A stretch of DNA of 36,938 bases from contig JACPEP010000009.1 of NCBI GenBank assembly GCA_016183425.1, forward strand, positions 1-36,938, written 5' to 3'. The notes under the pieces are model-generated. The model was not told the DNA's origin, searched no databases, and worked only from the letters and a program-made list of their open reading frames with translations. This document shows positions 23,740 through 31,902 of this stretch, one piece after another. Every line of letters begins with the position of its first letter. Position 1 is the stretch's first letter. Both the position numbers and the translations under genes were made by a program. This DNA is from Chloroflexota bacterium (GTDB taxonomy: Bacteria > Chloroflexota > Dehalococcoidia > JACPEP01).

Positions 23740-24585
23740 CTAGAGATTGTAAACGCGGAGGGCATTGTCTCGCAAAATCTTTTTCTTTGACTCTTCTCGG
23801 AGCCCCAAAGCCTCGACCTGGGCCAGCGTCTCTTTGTGCTGGAGGCCGGGGAAATCGGTGCCAAAGAGGACCTTGTCTGCGCCGCGGGTGTTGATAAAAC
23901 GCACCAGAGAGGGATCCCAGTAGCGGGGAGCGTGCATGCTGGTGCCAACGTACACGTTGGGATGCTTCCAGGCGATGGCCAGCATCTCTTCTACCCACGG
24001 CCAGCCGGTGTGCGCCCCGATAAGCTTGAGGGTAGGGAAGTAGAGAGCGATGTCATCCAGAAAGATAGGCCGAGCGACGGCGCTGGGCATCATCTCCGCC
24101 GAGTGGCCCACCTGGATCTGCACCGGCACGTCCAGCTCGGCGCACTTGGCATAGAAAGGGAAGTAGAAACGGTGGTTGACGGGAAGCCCGAAGCCATAGG
24201 GGTGCAGATGAGCCCCCCCGAAGCCGTACTCTTTAACTGCAATCTCCACCTCCCGCACCCCCTCCATGCGTCGCCAGGGATTGATGCCCATCAACCCGTG
24301 GAAGCGGCCCTGCCCCTGGGCCACCACCGACGCCACCTCTTCTGCCGTCATGTCCCAAAGCATCTCACCGGTGCGGTAGGAGCGCATCTTGACCGCCGGG
24401 ATAAGAACCTTCTCTACCCCCGCCTCATCCAGGAGGGATAAGAACTGAGGTATGGGATAACCCTTTATCCGTTCTTCCATGCGCCACCAAGAAATGACCT
24501 GGCGGATCTCCTCCGTTTCAAACCAGTAGTGCCGTACCGCCTCCGGAGTGAACAGGTTGCACCAGATGTCGATGGCGTCCGTCAA
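23740..24585 (-). CDS. Amidohydrolase-2 family protein lacking the N-terminal HxH
   Basis: This 281-aa TIM-barrel protein begins the minus-strand catabolic run. The start is TTG at 24585, with AAGGA about 11 bases upstream; no ATG is available nearby. H161 (VGHS), H192 (GAHTGWPW) and D244 (FGTDFPG) fit the amidohydrolase-2 family. However, the first-strand HxH is replaced by W8-C9-N10 (DIWCNLF), so the usual metal site is incomplete. The same family occurs two genes downstream with a full HxH. This copy may use a different metal geometry, may have changed chemistry, or may be a non-catalytic partner. It overlaps nothing and is followed after 17 bases by the FadH-like reductase. Confidence 0.8.
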   Translation of the reverse strand: MTDAIDIWCNLFTPEAVRHYWFETEEIRQVISWWRMEERIKGYPIPQFLSLLDEAGVEKVLIPAVKMRSYRTGEMLWDMTAEEVASVVAQGQGRFHGLMGINPWRRMEGVREVEIAVKEYGFGGAHLHPYGFGLPVNHRFYFPFYAKCAELDVPVQIQVGHSAEMMPSAVARPIFLDDIALYFPTLKLIGAHTGWPWVEEMLAIAWKHPNVYVGTSMHAPRYWDPSLVRFINTRGADKVLFGTDFPGLQHKETLAQVEALGLREESKKKILRDNALRVYNL

Positions 24586-24645
24586 TGCTATAAATGTCCT
24601 TCTTGATACCTTGTCTTGCCTTCCCCACCATGGCGGGCCAGGCTG

Positions 24646-24675
24646 ACTATATCACAGGCGCCGAAGGGGTGTCAA
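24646..24675 (-). promoter_or_regulatory. Promoter of the minus-strand catabolic operon
   Basis: On the minus strand, a perfect TTGACA (24675-24670) is followed after 18 bases by TATAGT (24651-24646). The predicted transcript start is near 24639, about 54 bases before the TTG start of the amidohydrolase. Its -35 box is only about 32 bases from that of the divergent gatC promoter. Confidence 0.7.
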
Positions 24676-24707
24676 CGCAGGGGGGCATTGGCGCGAGGGC
24701 GTAGCCG

Positions 24708-24736
24708 TTGCCCGTAGGAGGAGGCGATGATATAAT
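24708..24736 (+). promoter_or_regulatory. gatC promoter, predicted to give a near-leaderless mRNA
   Basis: TTGCCC (24708-24713), a 17-base spacer and perfect TATAAT (24731-24736) lie just upstream of gatC. Transcription should start around 24743, only about 3 bases before the ATG at 24746. There is no Shine-Dalgarno, consistent with leaderless translation. Confidence 0.75.
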
Positions 24737-24745
24737 GGGCAAACC

Positions 24746-25054
24746 ATGGCTGGAAAGGAAGAACGTCGCCGGTTGAGCCGCCAGGAGGTGGAGCACATTG
24801 CTCTCCTGGCCAGGGTGGGCCTCACGGAGCAAGAGGTAGAGAGGTTTCAGGGGCATTTATCCCAGATACTGGACTATTTCGCTATCCTTGAGGAGGTGGA
24901 TACCAGCGGCATATCTCCCACTGCTCAGGTCATAGCTCTGGAAAACATCTTTCGTTCCGACGTGGCCTCTCCTTCGCTGCCCCGGGAGCAGGTTCTGGCC
25001 AACGGCCCCCAGGTGGAGGAAGGCTGCTTCAAGGTTAAGGCAGTGCTGGAATAG
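24746..25054 (+). CDS. gatC: Asp-tRNA(Asn)/Glu-tRNA(Gln) amidotransferase subunit C
   Basis: A 102-aa subunit that stabilises GatA-GatB in the amidotransferase which converts Glu-tRNA(Gln) or Asp-tRNA(Asn) to the amidated form. The family hallmark LSRQEVEHIALLARVGLTEQEVERF spans about residues 10-34 (given in parts: LSRQEVEHIALLARVGL, then TEQEVERF). The C-terminal half has FRSDVASPSLPREQVLANGP, the usual pre-terminal GatC motif. The ATG lies almost at the predicted transcript start. gatA normally follows directly but here is displaced by about 1.1 kb. gatB is not in the window. Confidence 0.95.
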   Translation: MAGKEERRRLSRQEVEHIALLARVGLTEQEVERFQGHLSQILDYFAILEEVDTSGISPTAQVIALENIFRSDVASPSLPREQVLANGPQVEEGCFKVKAVLE

Positions 25055-25106
25055 GAAACTCGATCTCATGCCTGTGAATATCTTCCAGTGGTAAGACACG
25101 ATTACA

Positions 25107-25711
25107 GTGAACCAACTGGGCTATTATCTGAAAGATAGGTCTGGTAAAAGGGATTTGATAGAATATGTTAGGCAAGTATTAAGGCAGACGGTTCAACCAA
25201 GCCAACAACCCACACCGACGAACCTTCAATACTATGTGGACCTGTTTGGTGAGCAAGTTACAGAAGACGCTGCTGCTGATCTAAAAAAGTATTTCCAATT
25301 TCAGCAAGCAAGAGGAGTAACTATTAGTGGCCTGCCCACCGGGCTATCACCTTTGGCTATTCACACAGGAAACATCAGGCCAAGTAACACAGCCATTGCG
25401 GTTGTAGGCGAGGGTTTGGCAGGCTGGTTCTTCATGTAGGAATGCAGCCACTGGCGCGACCGATTGAGTGGCCCACCGACCTGGTATTTGCCGACTCGCA
25501 GAGAAAGAGGTATGCTTTAGTTCAGGTGAAGGCTACCCAAACCAGCAATGTGAAAGGACAGATCAGTTCAGCAGCTGTAGACTACATCGAGCATGTAAGG
25601 CATGTCCAAGAGATGGATCCCAATACAACCTATATCTGCCATTTCATAGGGGTAGTCATCAGAGATGGCAACGACTTCGACCTATTGAGCCTTTCCCTGG
25701 ACATCGTTTAG
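25107..25711 (+). pseudogene. PD-(D/E)xK-type nuclease gene split by a frameshift
   Basis: Two adjacent open frames read as one protein. The first (GTG 25107 to TAG 25439, 110 aa) ends GLAGWFFM. The second (25442-25711, 89 aa) begins MQPLARPIEW but has no proper ribosome-binding site. Read upstream, its frame continues as FLHVGMQPL. A one-base loss near 25427-25434 would split GLAGW|FLHVGMQPLARPIEWPTDLVF. The second half carries a nuclease-like core, TDLVFADSQ...YALVQVKATQ, matching D...QxK of PD-(D/E)xK enzymes. The intact product would be about 200 aa. The break could be a real mutation or an assembly error; the codons are not an obvious slippery site. The low GC and position between gatC and gatA suggest an inserted accessory gene, perhaps a restriction-like nuclease. 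Confidence 0.65.
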
Positions 25712-25720
25712 GAGGGCACC

Positions 25721-26134
25721 ATGGCAAGTAGCGAATTACTACAAGAAATGGACAACTCCAATAACCCCTTCCTATTGAAAAAAAGAGGAGCTTTTGCTGA
25801 ATCCTTAGATGCTTATGCTGAGGAGTACGTTCAAAGCATACGGCGTGGTAGTAACTTCATCTCAGAGCTTTGCTTTGAGCAAATGTTCGATATAACGCTG
25901 CTCATATTCTTGAAAGAAAGTCGAGAATTTGCAAACAAAGAAGAACTCATTTCAGCAATAAAGGAGGAGCTTTTCGAAAAACTGCATGAGAAACGAGTTT
26001 TTGACTGGGAGAATTTCGGTAACTACTTTAATTCGTGTAGAGAGAAGCTTTTCAGGAGGCGGAGACAAACGCCTTTTAGTGTTACTCCAGCCCTGTTGCT
26101 AGCAACAGAAAAACGAAAGCTAGCCGCCGAATAA
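25721..26134 (+). CDS. Small hypothetical protein beside the nuclease fragment
   Basis: A 137-aa protein of unknown function. GGAGGG (25711-25716) is 4 bases before ATG 25721, overlapping the end of the broken nuclease gene, so the two were probably co-translated. It looks largely helical and is rich in Glu, Lys and Phe, with a basic stretch (KLFRRRRQ) near residue 108. No known motif was recognised. GC is much lower than in the flanking gat genes: 23 of 60 bases at 25861-25920, against 45 of 60 at 26581-26640. Its pairing with a nuclease suggests a two-gene cassette, perhaps nuclease plus partner or inhibitor; this is inference only. Confidence 0.7.
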   Translation: MASSELLQEMDNSNNPFLLKKRGAFAESLDAYAEEYVQSIRRGSNFISELCFEQMFDITLLIFLKESREFANKEELISAIKEELFEKLHEKRVFDWENFGNYFNSCREKLFRRRRQTPFSVTPALLLATEKRKLAAE

Positions 26135-26140
26135 TCGTGC

Positions 26141-27616
26141 ATGCTTGAGCTTCATACTCTCACCATCCACCAGGCCGGGGACCTCCTCCGTCGTCGAGAG
26201 ATTACCTCCTCAGAGCTGACCGAGGCCGCTCTGAAGCGTATCCAGGAGGTGGAGGGTCGACTTCGCGCTCTGGTCACGGTGACTCCTGAGTTGGCTCGAC
26301 ACCAGGCTCAGGAGGCAGATCAGCGGATAAAAAGTGGCGAGGCGACCCCTCTTACCGGCATACCAGCCATCATAAAGGATAACATCTGTACTCAGGGTAT
26401 CACCACAACCTGCTCTTCCCGTATGCTGCAGAACTTCATCCCCCCTTACGATGCTACCGTAGTGGAAAAACTCAAAGGGGCAGGCATGGTGATGGTGGGC
26501 AAATCTAACCTGGACGAGTTTGCCATGGGCTCATCCACAGAGAACTCAGCCTTTTTTGTCACCGCCAATCCCTGGGACCAGGACCGGGTTCCTGGAGGCA
26601 GCAGCGGTGGCTCGGCAGCGGCGGTGGCAGCGGGAGAAGCCATGTATGCCCTGGGTTCAGATACTGGCGGCAGTATCCGCCAACCGGCGGGCTTCTGTAG
26701 CATCGTGGGCCTGAAGCCCACCTATGGCCGGGTAAGCCGCTACGGCCTGGTGGCCTTCGCCTCTTCCTTGGATCAGATTGGCCCTCTAACTCGGGATGTA
26801 ACGGACTGTGCCCTGGTGCTTCAGACCATCGCCGGACACGACCCCAGGGATTCCACCTCCGTGCCCCAGCCGGTGCCTGACTACTCTCAAGCCCTTGTGC
26901 CTGACTTGCATGGCTTGAGAATCGGCATTCCCCAAGAGTATTACCCAGGGGAGATGGAGCCCCAGGTGAGCTCGGTGCTAAAGGGGGCCATCGCCAAATT
27001 GGAGGAGCTGGGGGCGGAAGTGCAATGGGACGTGTCCCTACCGCACACCCGCTATGCCCTGGCTGCCTATTACATCATCGCTCCTTCGGAAGCCTCAGCC
27101 AACCTGGCCCGCTACGATGGAGTGAAGTACGGTTATTCCTATCAAGAGGCGGAAAACATGTGGCAGGCCATGGAAAAGACCCGCCAGTACGGCTTCGGGG
27201 CTGAGGTAAAACGGCGCATTATGCTGGGCACTTATGCGCTTTCCGCTGGCTACTACGATGCCTACTACCTCAAGGCCCAGAAGGTGCGCACTCTTATTAA
27301 GCGAGATTTTGACCAGGCTTGGGAGCGCGTCCATGCCCTGGTGGTTCCCACCTCTCCCACCCCACCCTTCAAGATCGGTGAGAAAGTGGAAGAACCCCTC
27401 CAGATGTATTTGAGCGACATTTTTACCATACCGGTGAACATCGCGGGTATACCTGGCATTGCGGTGCCGGCAGGTTTTGTGAAAGGGCTGCCAGTGGGTA
27501 TGCAGATATTGGGCCGACCCTTCGACGAGGCGACCCTGTTCCGCATCGCCTATGCCTATCAAGAGGCGACGGAGTGGCACCAAACGCTGCCGGAGCTCAG
27601 AGATTCAGCGCTGTAA
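26141..27616 (+). CDS. gatA: Asp-tRNA(Asn)/Glu-tRNA(Gln) amidotransferase subunit A
   Basis: A 491-aa amidase that releases ammonia from glutamine for the transamidation catalysed with GatB and GatC. The Ser-cisSer-Lys triad is visible as K79 (IIKDN), S154 (PGGSSGG) and S178 ([13 protein letters not shown]), with normal family length. It starts 6 bases after the small hypothetical gene, but no Shine-Dalgarno is apparent before ATG 26141. It may depend on coupling to that gene or on a less obvious signal. High GC and typical codon use mark it as backbone sequence. It is separated from gatC by a low-GC insertion. Confidence 0.97.
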   Translation: MLELHTLTIHQAGDLLRRREITSSELTEAALKRIQEVEGRLRALVTVTPELARHQAQEADQRIKSGEATPLTGIPAIIKDNICTQGITTTCSSRMLQNFIPPYDATVVEKLKGAGMVMVGKSNLDEFAMGSSTENSAFFVTANPWDQDRVPGGSSGGSAAAVAAGEAMYALGSDTGGSIRQPAGFCSIVGLKPTYGRVSRYGLVAFASSLDQIGPLTRDVTDCALVLQTIAGHDPRDSTSVPQPVPDYSQALVPDLHGLRIGIPQEYYPGEMEPQVSSVLKGAIAKLEELGAEVQWDVSLPHTRYALAAYYIIAPSEASANLARYDGVKYGYSYQEAENMWQAMEKTRQYGFGAEVKRRIMLGTYALSAGYYDAYYLKAQKVRTLIKRDFDQAWERVHALVVPTSPTPPFKIGEKVEEPLQMYLSDIFTIPVNIAGIPGIAVPAGFVKGLPVGMQILGRPFDEATLFRIAYAYQEATEWHQTLPELRDSAL

Positions 27617-27642
27617 TCCCTAAGCTTTAATTTAATCAAGCG

Positions 27643-27672
27643 TTGACCCTATAGATGGGAACAGGATATAAT
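27643..27672 (+). promoter_or_regulatory. purF operon promoter
   Basis: TTGACC (27643-27648), an 18-base spacer and perfect TATAAT (27667-27672) lie in the gap between gatA and purF. The predicted transcript start is near 27679, leaving a leader of about 56 bases. No purine or PRPP riboswitch fold was recognised in it. Confidence 0.75.
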
Positions 27673-27734
27673 GCATATGGTGTCTTCTTAATTCTGGGCG
27701 TAGCTGGTCGGTAGCGGTCTCTAGTGAGGGCACA

Positions 27735-29171
27735 TTGAGCCGTTCCTGGCACGAAGAATGTGGCGTTTTCGGGGTTTACGCCCCAGGAGAGGATGTATCT
27801 CGAATCACCTTCTTTGGACTCCATGCCTTACAACATCGGGGGCAGGAGAGCGCCGGCATTGCCACCACCGATGGCAAACTAATCCATATTCACACCGGCA
27901 TGGGCCTGGTGTCCCAGGTCTTCCGTGAAGAGCATTTGCGCCGCCTGCCGGGTAAGATCGCCATCGGCCACAACCGCTATTCTACCTCCGGTGCCAGCAA
28001 GCCAGGCAACGCCCAACCCATAAAGGGCCAGAGGCGACCTGCCTCAGAGGGGATAGCCCTGGCCCACAACGGCAATCTGGTCAACACCCAGGAGTTGAGG
28101 CGTCGGCTGAAAAAACCCCACCACTTCCCAGTAGAAACAGACTCTCAGCTTATGGCTCTTCTCCTCTGTACATCTCCCGGTCGTGACTGGATAGAGAGGG
28201 TTCGCCATACCATTCCGGAGTTCCGGGGCTCTTACTCTCTTGTTCTGTTGACCCGGGACAGCCTTATGGGGATACGCGACCCCTATGGCGTCCGTCCCCT
28301 CTGCCTGGGGAGATTGCGGGGAGGATGGGTGTTGGCTTCGGAGAGTTGCGCCCTGGACCACATTGGCTCCCAATTCGTCCGAGAGGTGGAGCCAGGTGAG
28401 TTGGTGTGCATCGACAGTCGTGGGGTTACCAGCCTCATGATAGCCCAACCCGCCAAAGGCGGGCGGGCATTGTGTATGTTCGAATTCATCTATTTCGCTC
28501 GCCCCGATAGCATCATCAACGGCCAGCTTCTTTATCCGGTGCGTCAGGCCATGGGGGCCCAGCTAGCGGTGGAGCATCCGGTGGCGGCGGACCTGGTCAT
28601 AGGGGTGCCCGATTCGGCCACGGCGGCGGGCATTGGATATGCTCAGGCCTCGGGAATCCCTTTCGTTGAGGGACTTCTCAAGAATCGCTACGTAGGCCGT
28701 ACCTTTATCGAGCCTGACCAACGCATCAGAGAGTTGGGGGTACAGCTAAAGTTCAACGCCTTGCCCGAGATTCTCAAGGGGAAGCGAGTGGTAGTGGTGG
28801 ATGATAGTATTGTGCGAGGCACCACTACTCCCCGCATCGTTGCCCTTTTGCGTCGCGCCGGTGCCAGAGAGGTGCATATGCGCGTTTGCGCCCCTCCCAT
28901 TCGGTATCCCTGCTTTTACGGGGTGGACATGGCTACCCAAGGAGAGCTCATCGCTGCCCACAAAAGCACTCCTGAAATCGCAACTATCATCGGTGCCAAC
29001 ACCCTGGGGTATCTGAACCTGGACGGCCTCATCCATGCGGTGGGGCTGCCCCGGAACATTTTCTGTCTTGCTTGCTTTACCGGTGACTATCCCATCCCCT
29101 CCCAACCAGAAATGGAGCGAGAGCTAACTGCCGTTCCCCGAGGGGATCGGGAGGGCATATCTATACTTTAG
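27735..29171 (+). CDS. purF: Amidophosphoribosyltransferase
   Basis: Catalyses the first committed step of purine synthesis, making 5-phosphoribosylamine from PRPP and glutamine. The 478-aa product starts at TTG 27735, with GAGGG (27726-27730) 4 bases upstream. Residues 1-8 form a propeptide before the N-terminal nucleophile Cys9 (CGVFGVYAPG). The Ntn glutaminase domain is followed by the PRPP loop VVVVDDSIVRGTTT. Cys residues at GRALCMFE, RYPCFYG and the pair FCLAC match the 4Fe-4S ligands of the Bacillus-type enzyme, which implies oxygen-sensitive turnover. It is the first gene of a purF-purM-purH run. Confidence 0.97.
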   Translation: MSRSWHEECGVFGVYAPGEDVSRITFFGLHALQHRGQESAGIATTDGKLIHIHTGMGLVSQVFREEHLRRLPGKIAIGHNRYSTSGASKPGNAQPIKGQRRPASEGIALAHNGNLVNTQELRRRLKKPHHFPVETDSQLMALLLCTSPGRDWIERVRHTIPEFRGSYSLVLLTRDSLMGIRDPYGVRPLCLGRLRGGWVLASESCALDHIGSQFVREVEPGELVCIDSRGVTSLMIAQPAKGGRALCMFEFIYFARPDSIINGQLLYPVRQAMGAQLAVEHPVAADLVIGVPDSATAAGIGYAQASGIPFVEGLLKNRYVGRTFIEPDQRIRELGVQLKFNALPEILKGKRVVVVDDSIVRGTTTPRIVALLRRAGAREVHMRVCAPPIRYPCFYGVDMATQGELIAAHKSTPEIATIIGANTLGYLNLDGLIHAVGLPRNIFCLACFTGDYPIPSQPEMERELTAVPRGDREGISIL

Positions 29172-29190
29172 TCCTCGCCCAGGAGCCATT

Positions 29191-30210
29191 GTGACAGAGA
29201 CCTACGCCGCCGCCGGGGTAGACATAGACCTCGCCAACCAAACGGTAGCCCTCATAAAGAAACACGTGCGTTCCACCTTTGGCCCCCAGGTGCTGGGAGA
29301 TATAGGCCTTTTCGGCGGGCTGTTTCATCTCCAGGGATACCGAGAGCCGGTGCTGGTTGCCAGTGCCGATGGGGTGGGCACCAAGCTCAAGGTGGCCGCT
29401 CTCCTGGGGCGCTATCACTCTCTGGGCCTGGACATTGTTCACCACTGCGTCAACGACATTCTCACCTGTGGGGCGGAGCCCCTTTTTTTTATGGATTACG
29501 TGGCCATGGGTAAGCTGGTGCCAGAAACCGTGGCATCCCTGGTGTCCGGTATGGCCGAGGCCTGTCGTGGAGTGGGTTGCGCCCTCCTGGGGGGCGAAAC
29601 AGCGGAAATGCCGGGCATCTATGCTCCGGGGGACTTAGACCTGGTAGGGTTTATTGTAGGGGCGGTAGAACGGGAGAATGTCATCGACGGCCGGTCTATC
29701 CTCCCCGGCGATGTGTTACTAGGTCTTCCTTCCCAGGGGCTACACACCAATGGCTACTCCCTGGCGCGCCGTGTGTTCAGCATTACTTCTCAAGATCCAG
29801 TGGCTTCCTGGGACATATCTTACCCTGAGCTGAGCCGTTCTCTAGGGGAAGTGCTGATGGAGCCTCATCGATGCTATTATCCACTATTGAAGCCAGTGCT
29901 ACCTTGTATCAAGGGTATAGCCCACATTACGGGCGGGGGTCTGGTGGACAATGTGCCCCGGGTACTGCCTGACGGCCTGGCGGCGCGCTTTTATCGTGGC
30001 ACGTGGCCGGTGCCCGCCATATTTGGCCTGCTTCAAAGGCGAGGCGATGTAACAGAGCAGGAAATGTACCGCACCTTCAACATGGGCTTAGGGATGGTCC
30101 TCTTTTGTGCTGAGAAGGATAGAGAGTGGTTGCAAAAAGCGGTGCCCGAAGCGATGCGGGTGGGGGAGGTGGTGGAACGACAAGGTGGGGACGGAGTAAT
30201 GCTGCGCTAG
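29191..30210 (+). CDS. purM: Phosphoribosylformylglycinamidine cyclo-ligase (AIR synthetase)
   Basis: A 339-aa enzyme that closes FGAM to AIR using ATP. Conserved blocks include TYAAAGVDID near the start, ASADGVGTKLKVA, HHCVNDILTCGAEPLFFMDY, LGGETAEMPG and AHITGGGLVDNVPR, all typical of PurM. The start is GTG 29191 with AGGAG (29181-29185) 5 bases upstream. The gap to purF is 19 bases and to purH 23 bases, so a single transcript is likely. Length is normal and no damage is visible. Confidence 0.97.
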   Translation: MTETYAAAGVDIDLANQTVALIKKHVRSTFGPQVLGDIGLFGGLFHLQGYREPVLVASADGVGTKLKVAALLGRYHSLGLDIVHHCVNDILTCGAEPLFFMDYVAMGKLVPETVASLVSGMAEACRGVGCALLGGETAEMPGIYAPGDLDLVGFIVGAVERENVIDGRSILPGDVLLGLPSQGLHTNGYSLARRVFSITSQDPVASWDISYPELSRSLGEVLMEPHRCYYPLLKPVLPCIKGIAHITGGGLVDNVPRVLPDGLAARFYRGTWPVPAIFGLLQRRGDVTEQEMYRTFNMGLGMVLFCAEKDREWLQKAVPEAMRVGEVVERQGGDGVMLR

Positions 30211-30233
30211 TAGCTGCAATAGGAGGGTAAGGA

Positions 30234-31769
30234 GTGCGTGCTATTGTAAGCGTCTTTGACAAGCAGGGGCTGTTAGAGCTAGGTGGCGCCCTGACGTCGC
30301 TGGGTGTAGAGCTTTTCAGCACGGGAGGCACTTACCGCACCTTGGCCGAGGCGGGCATTCCGGCGCGGCAGATCAGCGACCTCACCGGATTTCCAGAGAT
30401 ACTGGACGGCCGGGTAAAGACCCTCCATCCCGCCGTGCATGGCGGCATTCTGGCGCGGCGGGATGTGCCCAGACACCAGGATGAGCTAAATCGGGCAGGT
30501 ATTCATCCCATAGATATGGTCATCGTCAATCTATACCCCTTTGTGGCCACCGTTTCGCGCCCCGGGGTATCTCTGGAAGAGGCCCTGGAGAACATTGATA
30601 TCGGCGGCCCGACTATGATTCGGGCCGCGGCCAAGAACTATCCCCACGTCACGGTGGTGGTTGACCCTGCCGACTACAGCTCAGTGGTGGAGGCCCTGCT
30701 TGGGGGAGGAGTAGATATGGCCATACGCCGCCGCCTGGCGCAGAAGGCCTTTCAGCACGTGGCGGCGTATGATACCGCCGTTGCCCGATACCTTCGACAG
30801 GGTGAAGAGGGCTTTCCGGAGCAACTCACTGTGGCCCTCACCAAGAAACTGGACCTTCGCTATGGAGAGAATCCTCACCAGAAAGCGGCCTTCTACCGGG
30901 AAGACTCCCTGGGGGAAGCCACCGGGGGCATTGCCGCCGCCACGCAGCTAGGGGGCAAGGAGCTCTCTTTCAACAACATCCTGGACGCCGACGCCGCCTG
31001 GCGGGCCGCCTCAGACTTCCCCGAGCCTACAGTAGCTGTGGTTAAGCACACCAATCCCTGTGGCCTAGCTAGCCATCCCGACCTGACAGAGGCCTATCGC
31101 CGTGCTCTCGCAGGCGACCCTGTTTCCGCTTTTGGTGGCATCGTGGCGGTCAATCGGCCCCTGGACGCCGCCGTCGCCCAGGAGATAAGCAAAACCTTCT
31201 ACGAGATTGTCATCACCCCCGAGTTTACCCCTCAGGCCTTGGGAATTCTCCAGAAAAAGCGAGACCTGCGTCTCCTGGCTACGGGATCCTTAGATAGTAA
31301 CACTTCACCGGGATGGGACTTCCGCCGCGTTCCGGGCGGTTTTCTAGTGCAAACCTTTGATTGGCATGGGAACGAGGAAGAGGTAACCCTAAAAAAGGTC
31401 TCCGAAAGAGCTCCCACGGAAGAAGAGATACCAGATCTTCTCTTCGCCTGGCGGGCGGTGAAGCATGTGAAGTCCAACGCTATTGTGCTGGCCAGAGACA
31501 AGGCCCTTTTGGGGATGGGCGCTGGACAGCCCAACCGGGTGGTAAGCGTCGCCATCGCCCTGGAAAAGGCGGGGGAAAAAGCCGGGGGAAGCGTTCTCGC
31601 CTCCGATGCCTTCTTTCCCTTCCCCGATGGAGTAGAAGCGGCGGCCAAAGGGGGTATCACCGCCATCATCCAGCCGGGAGGCTCGGTGAGGGATGAGGAA
31701 GTCATCCAAACGGCCAACCGCTATCACATAGCTATGGTTTTTACCGGGGTGCGCCACTTCCGGCACTGA
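30234..31769 (+). CDS. purH: Bifunctional AICAR formyltransferase / IMP cyclohydrolase
   Basis: Performs the last two steps to IMP. The 511-aa product has an N-terminal MGS-like cyclohydrolase domain (about 1-190; FSTGGTYRTL, KTLHPAVHGGIL, NLYPF, DIGGPTMIRAAAKN). A C-terminal formyltransferase domain follows (LRYGENPHQKA, VKHTNPCG, DPVSAFGG, ending IAMVFTGVRHFRH). The start is GTG 30234 with AGGAGG (30221-30226) 7 bases upstream. It closes the purFMH run; the rest of the pathway lies outside the window. Confidence 0.97.
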   Translation: MRAIVSVFDKQGLLELGGALTSLGVELFSTGGTYRTLAEAGIPARQISDLTGFPEILDGRVKTLHPAVHGGILARRDVPRHQDELNRAGIHPIDMVIVNLYPFVATVSRPGVSLEEALENIDIGGPTMIRAAAKNYPHVTVVVDPADYSSVVEALLGGGVDMAIRRRLAQKAFQHVAAYDTAVARYLRQGEEGFPEQLTVALTKKLDLRYGENPHQKAAFYREDSLGEATGGIAAATQLGGKELSFNNILDADAAWRAASDFPEPTVAVVKHTNPCGLASHPDLTEAYRRALAGDPVSAFGGIVAVNRPLDAAVAQEISKTFYEIVITPEFTPQALGILQKKRDLRLLATGSLDSNTSPGWDFRRVPGGFLVQTFDWHGNEEEVTLKKVSERAPTEEEIPDLLFAWRAVKHVKSNAIVLARDKALLGMGAGQPNRVVSVAIALEKAGEKAGGSVLASDAFFPFPDGVEAAAKGGITAIIQPGGSVRDEEVIQTANRYHIAMVFTGVRHFRH

Positions 31770-31902
31770 GCTTCGGGAGCGCCTTTGTATGGCGTCCCTT
31801 GCCGGGAATCTGGGCTGCTCTAAGCCCATGACCGCGTCGGTTTGGAGCTGTTGCATGATATTATTATGTTCATCATATAGAATATATGAAGGGGGATAGG
31901 CA

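Noticed and set aside
25442-25711. Independent 89-aa gene
   Set aside because: No usable ribosome-binding site, and the frame continues upstream into the first nuclease fragment, so it is treated as one broken gene.
27617-27734. Purine riboswitch upstream of purF
   Set aside because: An ATATGG word occurs, but the conserved junction and loop sequences are absent.
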